Positions 36,001 through 46,123 of a stretch of DNA of 64,000 nucleotides are shown in pieces. The position numbers and the translations under genes are program-made. The stretch is from Takakia lepidozioides. Taxonomy: Eukaryota; Streptophyta; Takakiopsida; Takakiales; Takakiaceae. How positions within the stretch are numbered: the stretch's first letter is position 1; every line of letters starts with the position of its first letter. Under the pieces are notes generated by a model. That model did no database searches, had not been told where the DNA came from, and worked only from the letters and a program-made list of their open reading frames with translations. The DNA lies in NCBI GenBank assembly GCA_030704615.1, contig CM060732.1, positions 68,553,053-68,617,052 on the forward strand, given 5' to 3'.

Positions 36001-39000
36001 GTGGTAGTAGATGCTGCCCTTGAAGTACTTTCTCTGATTGCCTGTGAGGAAGTCTATGATGACAGAGAAAAGATGGGGTTTTTCCGATTACTGGAACTAT
36101 TTTTTCCAAATGCAGACTGTTCAGTGTCATGGCTTGAGGGAAGGAACGGAGAGAAGTTACCGTTGATGTCGGAGACCCAGGCCATTGTATTCGCACGCAG
36201 TAAAGTGGCACGATTGGTTACGGCAGGTGATTCTCTTTAAACCTCCAATCCCAATGTAGGGGCATGTTGTTCGACCACATTGAAGAGCAGAATTTGTTTG
36301 CTACTCAAGCCACATGGTAGTTGTTTTTGGCACGGTTCTGTTCCCTCAGCTACATTGGTATAGTTCACTAGGGGCTAGCTCCAGAGCTTGTTGAGATCAA
36401 GGAGAGCTCCAGGATAATCAGCCATCAATGCCTGAAGAGCAGCTTCTGCAATAAGACATGTGTGAACATTATCAGTGACTTTAGATGCTCTCTGCAGGCC
36501 TGGCAGCACTGTCACTGGAAGCAAAGCTGGATCTCTGTGAGAATTTGGGCCTCTCCACAGGGGCTGCAGCAGCTCTATTGCAGGACCTTGATATGGTTCC
36601 ATTAACCAGGTTCACACTCTTTTATGTGTAGGCCCAGCAGTCATTGTTTCCTGCACCCATGTCTGTGATTAAAATAGTCAATTCAAAGTGAGGGTTTATT
36701 ATTGCAAGAGTAACCTTCCTTCTTTAGTAGCTGTGTTTTAAGTTTTGGATGAGTACTGAGGGTAGACAAATAGTGCGTGATCTCCGACAACTTCTTTGAT
36801 TAATATACATTTACCAAAAATGTTAATGTGTGGACGACTCACTGAAGTGCGGCCTTTGGTCTCTTTGTAAAAAACTTGGATCAATTTCAATTGTTTTGGA
36901 CTGTGTTGGGGCAGGCTAGAACCAATGCTGGGGGTGAGAGGGGTCTTGGGGCAGCGAGCCAAGAAGCTTCAAAGCTGTGTGCATATGCTTATGCAGCCTA
37001 GCAGCCATTGTGGCTCCCATTTCTTAAGGTATGCTTTGGCTTGTGTTGGAGAGTCGCTGTGCTGCATCCTTTTTCTGAGTGGTCTCTTCTTTCTTACTCA
37101 TCTCTCTCAGATAAAAAGGCCAAACATGTTTCAGCGTAGTTAGGATGTAGGGGTGGATACCGAGGCTAGTGAAGAGCTATAATCGTGTCAGTGACTCACA
37201 CCCCTTTCACATTTACTGCATACAGAATGCTGGAGCTCTCTGCTCCAAGCAATGTGCCAATTGTGTCTAGATTTCCTCCGTTTTCCCAATCATCCAGTTC
37301 AAGAGATTCTGGAGGCAACATGGAGATGTGTGCTGCCAAATTTCCTTCACGAACAGACCCTAAGTTGGCTAAGGAGTTGGCACTTCAAATATTACAGTGG
37401 CTGAGGCCAGGGAGAATGAAAAAAGTAATTGATGGCAGCAAGCATTCGAGAGATGACGAGTCGGGAATGACTGCAACGTACGTGGAATTACACCAAAGGA
37501 TACACAGGGTCTTGCTAGGCAGTGTTGAGGCCATGGTCATTGGATGTGTGAGCACACTTGTTGAACTTGTGGAAAAGGAAAGCGATAGGACTTGTCAAGG
37601 CATGGACTCAATTTCTCATGTTCTTCCTATTCTGTACATTCTACACCATTTTAGACCTGGTCAGCTCCCAGATTCTAGTCTCTCCAGTGGTATGGAAAGT
37701 AGCTCTTCTGGTGAGCCTCCCATCTTAACCTTCCACTCCAGCAAAGGGGCAGCCACATTTCAGCAGGACCTGCATACACTAGTCCTTTGGGTTCAAGACC
37801 AATTCAATAACAGCATGAGAATTGCCCAATCAGCACATACTTTGGAAGCTCAAGGGCTCGTGTCAGCAGTCTCATTAGTTTTGAAGAGCATGTCACGACA
37901 TGTAGGCGGGCTTGGTGCAGCCAAATCAAAAGGGGAAGGTAGTCAACTTTCGCACCTCTGGACTCACAAACTTGGCAAGCCTTCCACAGGTTGCGGGAGT
38001 GAAGGACAGCCTAGTTATAGAGTAGGGATTCCCCTGAAGACCTTGGCAGCAGCACCCTTGTACAGGGTTGAAGCGCTTCTACGATCTGCACTGTGCCAGA
38101 GATTGCAGCCCATGTGGGAAGAAAAGAATACTCATGTGGATTCTGGTGCTGAAGACCGACTCCTCAGGCAGACAAAGGGGGAATCGCCTATAAGTCTGCT
38201 GATAACAGAGATGATAGACTTACTGTGGGTATGGAGACGCAACCACAAAGATGATCAACATCAAAGACGTGCAGTGGCTGCTCCTGGGGGTGCATCTCAG
38301 TCTGTAAGTTTTGCTCAGCAAGTGGAGTGGGCTGGGCGGTGTGCCCTTGTGACAGAATTTCTGGGGTTCCTAGACTCAGAATTCTCGTTTGCACCACACT
38401 TTGCTTCTCTGTTTGAGGATTCTAGGCTAGGGAAGGGGAGAAGCAAAACAACACCTTCTGTCCCAAATCTTGCGCTTGGAGTGATTATCCATAGGAGCTC
38501 TTGGAGCTCCATTTCAAAAACTTTTGGAGCATTGTTAAGTACTTCTCTTGAGGGAGAGGTAGGGAGCAGGGCTTACATGGAGCAGGAAAGTGAAACTGGG
38601 AACTTGGCCCAAACAAATCCAAGGACTCCCCAGATTCTTGCAGAGGCAGGCACTCTGTTAGAGTTTATGTCAGTTTGTATGCGGCACCCACGGACTCTTT
38701 TGGCTTGTCGGTTGTATGATGAGCTGGATGCTTACGTAAGTTCCCCCCCACATTCTTTTGTAGCTTACCTCTTCCACACCTTCACCTTTGACTTTGCCCA
38801 CACATTGCAGTTGGGAATCATGATTTCCTCGTCGGTTGAACATGCTTTCATGATATTGGCTCAGGCTGAAGTTGCGGTGTTCTTCTGAAGTAGGTGAAAT
38901 CCTACTACTTCTACACTATAGCTCAAGGGAGTTGCCAAGGTGATATTGTGTTTACTTCCGTAATTTGGTATTTAATAATTTGCTTTCCTGGTTCGTGAAG

Positions 39001-42000
39001 GTTGATTGCGTCTCACAAATGAAAAATAGTGCAAGCTTTGGTCTCAACTCCCAAGTTCAAATTTGCTCTGAGTCTGACTAATTAAGGGAAACAATTGATG
39101 GGAAAGAGCTTGGACAGCATCATCAAAGGTTTTCCTGCATAATGATGAAGATAAGAAGCTGATATACTTGATACTCATCTTTCCTTGCCTCAGGATCTGA
39201 GGACACAGACGATGTTTTCATCACTAGGACCTACATCAGCGCGTGCATTGTCCTGCATGGCGGTTGCACATTTGGTGACCGAGCTAGGAATCTATAGTAC
39301 TGAGGTTGACATGGATGACATGCATCTGGCTGGACCTTCAAGAGGCGAGTTGGCTGTCCATCATTCATCATCATCTTCGTCTCAGGCTCTCAAAGTGCTC
39401 ATGGTAGCTGCATGTCAAGAAGTTCACATCATGAGCACCATCGTGGAGCAGCTGTAAGGGGTCTTCCTGTCTTTCTACCTAGACTTTCTTAATAACAGTT
39501 GTCACCTCTCTGGCAGATTAGTTGACCAGCCTAAAAAACTTAATGAATTCTATGCTGTTCTTAGAAGCTACCTTATTTACTCTGTAATGGATCTTCCTTT
39601 TCACATAATCAAATTGCAGGCATGTTTGGGAGCAAGGAAGAAATGGAGAGGTTTTTTTCATTCCAGACACCACAAAGGACAAGGTTGTAAGCGCAGTTGC
39701 TAATGTAGCCTGTGAGCTTCTATGGGGCCTCTACTTGGCATGCCCAGTATCAGTGGGGGCAATCGTACATGCCAGCACAGGCCAAGAGTCCCCACCTTGG
39801 GGCATGAACTTGGCCACGGAGGAGCTCACTGGCATCAAGAGCATATCTGGCCAGGTAATACTTTCTTGCTTTTTCTTGGCTGCACAGATATAATACAGGG
39901 TTCTAGTTCAACCTAGGGAAATTGCAATGTGGAAGGCCGTCCTTGGATAAGCCTTCAGATCTTACTGTTGGACCCATGAGTTAAGAGGTTCTCATGAGCA
40001 GTCCTGAACACATTCCTGTTTTTGGTTGTTCCATTTTGGAGGGCAACAGACATGTGCTCTTGATGGTGTGTTGCATCGGGCCTTGAGGTCCATCTGCAAC
40101 GGCAGTGAGAAGGAGGCTAAATCAGCTTACGGTAAACCTGTCCCTTTCCATCATGTAGGCAAGTTGAGAGAATGTGACCAATCAATTTGACAGGCATAGA
40201 AAATGGAGATTTTACTTTCACACTATTGAACGAATCCACAGTATTGGAGATATGTTTTGACATGAATCATTGCACTCGGGAGTAATGCAGGCTTCTGCCA
40301 TGACTTGGCCAGGCAGCATCCAACCTTGGTGATCCCACATCTGCCGACTCTCACTGTCTTGCTCAAGGTACCCTGCCATAGCTTCATTTAATGGTGTCAA
40401 AGTGCTGTTCATCAAGAGCTTTAGCTGCCCAAACCTCATGTCTTTTGACTTCGTAGAGTTGTGTTTCCGTGATAATAGGAATTACTGCCTCTGGTGAAGC
40501 AAGGGGAGGCTCAAGTTCGTACCACAGTTGCACGTGCCTATTCCCTGGGCATCGGCCTTCTGGATGCCCTTCGGCCACATCTTTTGAGCAATCATGAATC
40601 GAAAACCCAGTGCAAACAGAGGGCTGGTCCTACTGCAAGGCTTTCTGAGGCACAAGAGAAGAATGCACTCGAGTCCGTACTGGGGTTCTACTTCAAGTTC
40701 CTACAGTGTCTGGAAGTTCAGGACCGGCCCCACTTTGCAAAAGTAGTTGCGAGGTTGGCCGACTTTCTGTGCCATTGTGTGGCTGCAGGGGGCCCCTGCC
40801 GGGATTATGTGGCTGCTCAGCGGACACCCCTCCTTCAGACAACAGCACAGACCTTCGGTAAGATCAAGAAGCTGGGTTTCCTGCTCGGCCTTCTAGACAA
40901 GCCGAACATGAGCCTTACTGCTCCATCCACAAGTACAAAACTTCTCCGAGGTTTGCAAGACGGCAGGCCTTTGATGGTGGGGAGTTCTTTGGGTCCCCCC
41001 TCACTGCCTTTAGAGGATGTTTTGAAGGTTCGGAGCCAGCTTTTGCAGTGCATTGGCTGGCGTGGCCCTGGCATACAAAAAGATTCCAGATCAGGGTTGT
41101 ACAGCAGGGGGTTCAAGTCGCACCAGTTTATGCACTACACCCTTGTACGGACCAGTATTGCCTCTTTTCTTCTTAACCAACAAAGGGTAGAGTGGTTTGG
41201 AATGTTTAACAGGTGTACACACTAGACCTGATTGCAAGTTTGACCAAATGCTTCTGTTGCGTTATTTTCTTTAGGTAATAATTGCATGGGCAGAGTCACT
41301 TTGTAGTATGTAAGTCCTTGGAATCAGATCTGTTATTCAAGGATGAAGATGAGCGTGTGCTGTCTTGAGCTGTGTATTTGACATATGTCATGTACTAATC
41401 TGCTGCATCACCTCGTGGGATCATCAATGCAGGGTCCAGAGGTGGAGGAAGTGAACTTGGTGGCCACATTAGCTGATCTGGAGCGAGCATCGTCACGCAT
41501 GCCTGCTATTCTGACAGTCCTGGAGGACTCTCTCCTGGAGCTCACCCATGTTCGCGATTCAAGTGTTCGTGACCGTGCCTACGCCCTACTTGAGCGCTTG
41601 CTTCTACACTGCCCCAGGTACGGAGTGGATGGGGTGCTCACTAACAGACATCATTGCACCCTGCAGACTTTACTTGGAATACCTTGAGAAAGAGGGACAA
41701 AGGAAGTGGTGACACTGTTCCCTGTGAACTGACTGCAACACACCCTTGAGGGCTTAGTTCAATTGAAGTTTAACCCTCTTGGAGTTGGCAGTTGGCTCTC
41801 TACCCAGTGAGAGTAAGAAGTTCAGCCAAAAATTTCCGTAGTGCTGTTGCATAGGGGAGGACACCAGGTCAAGACCAGAATAAAAGAAAGAAATAGAAAG
41901 AGATCCTTAGGTCTGGGTGGTTGGGCCCACACTAATGAATGAATGTGGAATGCAAAAATATCAGCAGGTAATTCTACAGTCTTGGAAACTGTTATAGTCG

Positions 42001-43509
42001 GAGCGTCGGCTCCGACTATAACAGTTGAGACTTGGGGCCATGAGGGGCCCAATGGGACAGATTGGGGGGTTGGTTGGGGTGGCTCTTGTGTCCTGACGTG
42101 CAGTTCTGGGCTTGATTGTGCTGGGATCCCAGTGAGGGCAGTGCAGCCAACATAGTGCAAGGTTTACTTCAACAGCTCTCCTCTTCTGACATGTCTGTAG
42201 CAAAGACAGCTGCCCGACAGGCCTCCCGCTTCTTTTACTATTGCTCAGGTAAAGCATCAAAGCTTTGGTATGCTGGTACAGAAGAAATGAAATGAAATGA
42301 AATGGTGCTTTATAACGTCGGCGGAAAGCTCGTAGAGCTTATGGGACAAAATGGAAGAAAACATGAGAGAGGAACAAATCCAGAAACCACAGAAAGAAAG
42401 AAGAAAGAAAGAAAGAAAATTTGAAATGTCCTTGGAAAGCTTAAAGAGCATAGAAAATGGGGCCCTCAACAAAGCAGCCTAAACACTAATCAAGATCACG
42501 AGATTCCTTAAGTTGGAGAGCCTCATATAGATATGCAGCCAAACATTTCTAATCCTCTTGTCTCTTCGCCCTGTGGACTACTCCCTCTCAGTTGAGAGGT
42601 GGACGCCTTCTAACAGACGGACCCATCTTCCCCCAGTTACCCACACCATTATGTGACCAGTTTATGCAGGGACCCCTCTTCTATAGGTGGGTGGGAGATA
42701 ATGGGCGATGCTCAACTTACACCTATATATATGTTAACCTATCGCCAGTTGCAACGGGACCTTGAGCCCTAACCACTTGGCCATAAGTTGGATTTTAGAG
42801 CTGGTACAGATTGTACGGTGATTTCCCTCTAGTTTATTTCTGGGTTCATAGAGTAAAAATGTCTCTCAAATTTGCCATCCAGAAAGTTTGCACATCCATC
42901 TGCTCAACTCAGCTAAGATTTCTTGAAGGCTATGTGCATGACTTCTTATTAAGCTGCAACAATATATCTTCGTCTCAAAGACAGTCACCAGGATATGTTG
43001 CTACCTTACTGATAGAAAAGGGACTTGTATGGTCCTTGTGGGAAATATTTTTGAATTCTAAGTGGCTTGTGGTCAGTAAGTAATTTGTAGTCCATTTAGA
43101 TCAGGAAACGTGGCTCAGCAGCTAACACTGTTCCAGTAATATAGCAAATTTGAATGCACTTGTGCATTAACCAGAGGTAATATTCCAGGATAGGGTGGGA
43201 ATGGCTTCATTGCAGAGAGATTTGCAGGGTGGATTCAGATCATCAATCAAGATAATCTGTTTCAACTCAGAACAGCCAGATTCAGTCTCAGCGCATTTAG
43301 TTGGATGTTCAAGGCCTGAGCATCTGTGTCATCACAGCCCCTCATGTTAAGGTGTTTCTAATATACCTAAACTGTGGTGCTTTTGGGGAGGCACAGAATT
43401 TCAAGAGAGTTTGCTGGTGGAGATGCTGCAGATGGGTCGCTTTGCTTCAGATGATTTACAACAACTGTTGCAAGGTCTCTTCACTGTGGCCGGTGGATTG
43501 TCAATGTAA
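16623..43509 (+). CDS. INTS1: Integrator complex subunit 1 (INTS1) homologue, 31 placed exons
   Basis: Scaffold subunit of the Integrator complex, which cleaves nascent U snRNA and other RNA polymerase II transcripts in the nucleus. Order and sequence follow animal INTS1 from end to end, e.g. plant VYLLDAVGARSWIEHEGCKE against animal VYIEDSLGERIWVDSPHCK, and AELTSKNPHNIKSIITVFKA against NELSSARNPNNMQVLYTAL. All 31 exons have GT/AG ends and phases that agree in series, giving about 2,441 codons (human: about 2,190). The first coding exon is probably missing: the first placed exon follows an acceptor (CTTGCAG) at 16622 and has no early in-frame ATG. A short exon may also be missed between 19,024 and 20,481. 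Total span is about 27 kb, inflated by transposons in introns. Confidence 0.9.
20481..26985 (+). CDS. INTS1: INTS1 central exons (helical repeats)
   Basis: Exons 20481-20605, 21072-21282, 21491-21577, 22569-22688, 23126-23178, 23514-23631, 24903-25121, 25217-25327, 26279-26398, 26597-26707, 26923-26985. Landmarks: FEEVRVVGSSMLEGWLNN (animal YKEVRLLAVQKLEMWLQN), NIYADMITQLVRRRPEYATL, TFVTAELTSKNPHNIKSI, MMKQVGTEFAVHTLCQGLMQ (animal HEINFQAFCLGLMQ), RQLLFLEEPE (animal HKVLFTEQPE), EALVQRAAALQKHMP (animal DHLVKRAAAVQ). The last small exon, LPAAIFKLTSVNLPGVSRQP, is placed by phase and position. The 24903 exon is preceded by a 1.3-kb intron with a SINE-like head and foldback DNA. Confidence 0.88.
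20743..20785 (+). repeat. SINE-like 3' tail (ACGTTATAAAGCACCATTTC)
   Basis: In an INTS1 intron, ACGTTATAAAGCACCATTTC followed by further ATTTC repeats. The same tail, in the other orientation, ends the SINE at 42283-42799. Only the tail is shared, so this is a second, diverged or heavily truncated copy. Confidence 0.5.
23840..24200 (+). mobile_element. tRNA-like SINE head (A and B boxes) in an INTS1 intron
   Basis: CCATTGGTTAGGGCATAAT (23854-23872, A-box-like) and GGGTTCAAAATC (23893-23904, B-box-like) are about 35 bases apart, as in a tRNA-derived RNA polymerase III promoter. No tRNA cloverleaf is complete. The 3' limit is not defined; sequence to about 24200 shows no gene and could be SINE body. 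Confidence 0.5.
24385..24531. repeat. Two adjacent foldback sequences in an INTS1 intron
   Basis: 24385-24417 is an inverted repeat GACATTTAAT...ATTAAATGTC with a GCGC inner stem and AACT loop. 24483-24523 is CCGCTGGATGGAAA...TTTCCATCCAGCGG around a central GGCGCC. The second is extended by ACTTCATC at 24470-24477 and GATGAAGT at 24524-24531. They sit inside GC-richer sequence (24330-24540) unlike the surrounding AT-rich intron. Confidence 0.85.
25998..26048 (+). mobile_element. 51-bp insertion with LINE-tail start and perfect 17-bp TSD
   Basis: ATTCTTCTTGCAAGAGG occurs at 25981-25997 and 26049-26065. The 51 bases between begin CAAACAACGTCTT, identical to part of the 3' terminus of the local LINE (GGCAAACAACGTCTTATGAG), then diverge into a T-rich tail. 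Best read as a tiny, extremely 5'-truncated insertion by LINE machinery in an INTS1 intron. Confidence 0.6.
27038..27070. repeat. TTTC microsatellite
   Basis: About eight tandem TTTC units in the INTS1 intron upstream of the LINE. Confidence 0.95.
27420..31060 (-). pseudogene. LINE ORF2: APE endonuclease, reverse transcriptase, zinc knuckle
   Basis: N-terminal AP-endonuclease-like domain: LRLATFNFSGLTNQRKQLE, then HICAGQETWE, VVLLGDFNARVGKG, and the catalytic DIGTSDHFLVWTEIKR. Reverse transcriptase: YKAGGPDGIVNELIKHGGDP, YRGITLLNAVGKTFCRVIS, HEGQAGFRRNRGCVDHIFTL, VFVLDVKKAYDTVW, then in the next frame VAQGCTLSPLLFNVFINQLL and the catalytic PALMFADDFAGIG (FADD box). Near the C-terminus a CCHC-like CPLCGQSEDSIHFLIHC knuckle. 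The frame is lost at about 29003-28973, after AYDTVWRDGLW, where a short segment linking to VVHNLYAHTKS is deleted. Non-LTR retrotransposon replicase; needed in cis. Confidence 0.93.
31069..31827 (-). pseudogene. LINE ORF1 with C-terminal 43-residue tandem repeats
   Basis: ORF1 of the same element, upstream of ORF2. The N-terminal region (SRASCVVFGVNPRMDDVSF, KVAMTKSASNRVPHQFNLKE) has no recognisable zinc knuckle. The C-terminal part is built from about three copies of a roughly 43-residue unit containing GFGTLNGLPILKVYTRRTNS and a linker VPKPSDGQSVPKCAEPERR. A CGA-to-TGA change at 31234-31236 stops the frame in the second unit; the third unit continues open to a TAA next to the start of ORF2. 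No ATG is evident at the 5' end. Confidence 0.8.
31081..31470. repeat. About 129-bp tandem repeat, three copies, inside LINE ORF1
   Basis: On the plus strand, units containing TTGGTAAACCATTCAG and CCAAATCCTTCAG recur at about 31115, 31257 and 31398. These code (minus strand) for the repeated unit at the end of ORF1. Confidence 0.85.
32423..36609 (+). CDS. INTS1: INTS1 middle exons
   Basis: Exons 32423-32577, 32680-33016, 33682-33765, 34026-34115, 34655-35203, 35656-36226, 36498-36609. Landmarks: MYWRACLVVLVVAVFNPATI (animal LYWKAWPLLLVVAAFNPENI), YHLGHLLRICRDPDFFGG (animal LRLGHLLCRSRNPDFLL), a Pro/Ser-rich plant-specific insert inside the 34655 exon, RLALQQETSIRVVVAYLSFL (animal ALALQQAIHMET...SAYLIYL), the region around FFPNADCSVSWL, and GLSTGAAAALLQDLDMVP (animal GIPVSSMSKLLQFLDQA). 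The first of these exons follows the LINE-containing intron directly. Confidence 0.88.
37226..43509 (+). CDS. INTS1: INTS1 C-terminal exons
   Basis: Exons 37226-38735 (the largest, 1,510 nt), 39194-39453, 39620-39854, 40050-40131, 40504-41027, 41433-41617, 42142-42248, 43397-43509. Landmarks: ELALQILQWLRPG (animal FLKVLLQMLQWLDSPG), SLGIGLLDALRPHLLSNHE (animal VLGLLELLQPHVFRSEHQ), EEVNLVATLADLERASSRMP (animal VEDLLEVLSDIDEMSRRRP), VQGLLQQLSSSDMSVAKTAA. The last exon, EFQESLLVEMLQMGRFASDD to a TAA at 43507-43509, is assigned by phase and weak resemblance to the animal C-terminus. The 40504 start uses a weak acceptor (GCAAG). An additional exon between 42248 and 43397 is possible. Confidence 0.85.
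41986..42025. repeat. Perfect 18-bp hairpin with 4-nt loop in INTS1 intron
   Basis: AACTGTTATAGTCGGAGC, loop GTCG, then its exact reverse complement. It lies 116 bases before the penultimate INTS1 exon. Flanking GTCT/AGAC partly extend the stem. Confidence 0.95.
42283..42799 (-). mobile_element. tRNA-derived SINE, 517 bp, with 11-bp TSD
   Basis: GCTGGTACAGA is repeated at 42272-42282 and 42800-42810. Read on the minus strand the insert begins TCTAAAATCCAACTTATGG and carries an A-box-like TGGCCAAGTGGTTAGGG. It ends with ACGTTATAAAGCACCATTTC and repeated ATTTC units. The B box is not clear. The microsatellite tail and target duplication support retroposition. It lies in the last INTS1 intron, antisense to the gene. 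Confidence 0.7.
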
Positions 43510-45620
43510 ACAAGAATAAGTGAATTCGGTTGTTAGTTAATTTGGGTAACTAATCAGAAGTGTGATACCACTAGTGCTTCACAATGGCCCAGACTGACAA
43601 CAGGAAGGGTGAGCAAAAGGAGATGACAGTAGTGCCACAGTTTGCTGAAGTTATATGACTGTCAACTGTGTGTTTAGTTTAACTACCTTGGAGACGATGG
43701 CCACAAGGCTACAGATAGCAATGTCAATGAGTGAATACGGTTGTTCAAGTGAAGTTTACATGTGACCACAAGGGGCAGGGGAAGTGAGAAGATGCAGGGG
43801 CACTGTAGTCTCCTGACAATAAAAGAAACGGCTTTCTAATGGCATGGTTGACCTTGTATAAGGGAGTGGATTTTTTTAGTGTAAACAGGTATGTACATAT
43901 ATACACTCTTTATATGTGCTTTTAATAGTTAATATAGGATTCACTCTACCTTTCTCACCAAGGTTTTTGCCCAAGCTTTTGCTTCCACATGTGTGACTTC
44001 CTATCACATGGATAGAAAGTAAGATGCGTGGATGGGCAATCATGTGCCTGTGTCACCACTACTGTTGCAAGTTGCCACATCCAGGTGGAAAAGGTAAGAC
44101 TCAAAAACGAGGGTTAGTTGGCTGCCCAAGGAACTCCTTGCTCTGGCATGCTTTCATCAGTGTAGTTACAGACCAGTTGGACACCACCATTGTGGAGCAT
44201 GCTGATCAGGCCCCTGTTCTCCTCCCGTGGTGCACAATTCCTTTGCGCACACACACGGTGAATTCAAATCATCTTGTTCTTGCAATTGTACAGCTGGTGG
44301 AGGATTAGGAAGCGGAATGGCAGTGGCCAGCATTGTCCCAGTCCTCAGTGGCACCAGCTCTATCATGCTCATGATCCCAGTGCCAGTTCCATTCCTGCAC
44401 CTTGTCTATTGGATTGGGTGCCACCACTATGATCTTAGCTTGTGTCTGAAGTGAGATTTATTATTAGTACAAGGCTATGGCAAACAATGGCTTATGAGTA
44501 CATTCTGAAGTGAGATTTTCTTGTCCGTTGCCAAGTCATCTAATCATTATATGCATGGGGTATCTCACAGAAATTACCTCCTAGATGAAACCCAGTTCAG
44601 AAATTTACACGTCTTGACAAGATGAGCTCCAATCGCAGAGACTCTTCCTACTCAGGTCAAATGGGTGCTTGTTGGGAGTCCTCAACATGGAGGTACAACG
44701 CTAATCAGGTATGAATCGAGGAGCACAACTCTAATACTGCGGATTGTAGCCAACATAAATCATAGTACTAGCCCGGGGACGTACTCTATTGTGTTGGAGG
44801 AAACAAAGCACCTCCTGTGGCAACTCATATGTTTTATATCTTCTCACTAGTCTGGCTTGAATCCTGAAACAGCCAGGGATTCCAAAGCCATGCATCTCTT
44901 GTTCTACTGCCTGATCCCCCACCATCTCTTCCAATCGATGCTATTTCTTGGAAGCAAGACCTTCTTTTTCCTTTTTTTTCATGGACTATTCTCTTTCAAT
45001 TAAGTAACAAGGCCAGTAATTTATCTCCTCAATCCTGCCTCACACAACCCCACCACCTTAACCCTAAAGTTAGCACCTCCCAGATCTTACCCCCACATTC
45101 ACGTGTACTACCATTCACTTTTCCGGTTACCTAATTGGTCCTCCATAGCAATAGTAAGCATTGAATAAATCAGGTAACATCCATGCAAAGCCTTGCCATA
45201 TTATCGGTTGTGACTTGTGACGCAAGTCCTGGGTTGCGGTTTTGCAGCCTTCCTGTTCCTTGCCCCTAAAACAGTATGTCCATTGTCTCTTTCTCTGTGT
45301 GTTGAGTAGTAGGCTCTGTAAATTCACTGTCAAACAAACTTTCTTGTTATGTTCTTTCCACTTGTTCTTTTCCTGCACTCTTTGAGACTCAAGTCTCCTC
45401 ACATGTCTTCGATTATCAGGATCAGAAATTTCAACGAGAGCAAATAGGATAGGAGGAAATACAAGTCATTGTCTGATGGCTGGTGGCTGGTAGACCTACT
45501 CACGCATGCATGAAACTATTCATTTTCATTTATAGATATGGATGCAATATTCCCATTATACCTGTCTGGATCTAAATTGCAAGTAAAGGTGCTAAGCATC
45601 AAAACCCTTGGCATAGTCCT
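43510..45620. other. INTS1 3' flank and intergenic DNA
   Basis: No gene recognised. Open stretches at 44024-44308 (plus) and 44731-44934 (minus) lack family motifs. A CT-rich run lies near 44960-44990. Includes a micro-insertion of LINE tail (listed separately). Confidence 0.4.
44460..44503 (+). mobile_element. 44-bp LINE-tail micro-insertion with 15-bp TSD
   Basis: TCTGAAGTGAGATTT is repeated exactly at 44445-44459 and 44504-44518. The 44 bases between end with GGCTATGGCAAACAATGGCT then TATGAGTACAT, matching the LINE 3' terminus apart from three changes. It is a retrotransposition product carrying almost nothing but the recognition end of the LINE. Confidence 0.85.
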
Positions 45621-45633
45621 TAGGAAGGCAAGG

Positions 45634-45804
45634 TGTCGTGCACCTAAGCATCGTGCCACAACAAGCATGTGAGACCAAATGAAGTCCCAACACACAAAAT
45701 ATAAATATAAATATCCAAAATGTCCTAGTTAACTAGAAGTAGGTAATTCTAGATAACCATGACTAAAACCATGACAGCTGTCGTGCACCTAAGCATCGTG
45801 CCAC
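45634..45804. repeat. 26-bp direct repeat, 145 bp apart
   Basis: TGTCGTGCACCTAAGCATCG plus TGCCAC occurs at 45634-45659 and 45779-45804. It lies just beyond the 3' end of the gypsy pol remnant (minus orientation), so it may belong to that element's LTR or 3' untranslated DNA. Confidence 0.85.
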
Positions 45805-46123
45805 GACATACATCGTTGTCCACCACACAATCGAAGCACACAATCCTAGAAAGATATACCACAATCGCGCCCGTAGCTGGTGGTTAGGTCCCTCTAACTC
45901 CAGATAGCTACAAGATGTAATAGCCACAGCCGTACTAAGTCCTCTATCACTGTCCCTATTGCACTCAAACCCTATAGACCAAGAGGCCGGGTACAAGAGT
46001 AGCCCCATCGTTAGTCGCCGTCTTGCAATCTGTGAATTTGAGCCAAGACCTCGTGTGTTCAAGGTCTCCTAGTAGCTGGGCCTTGCGTTTCTTGTTAGCC
46101 TTCCATGGTTGTATCCACTCCCA

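Noticed and set aside
44930-44965. Possible LINE fragment (AISWKQD-like)
   Set aside because: Only about 35 bp resemble the LINE and the flanks do not follow, so it may be chance.
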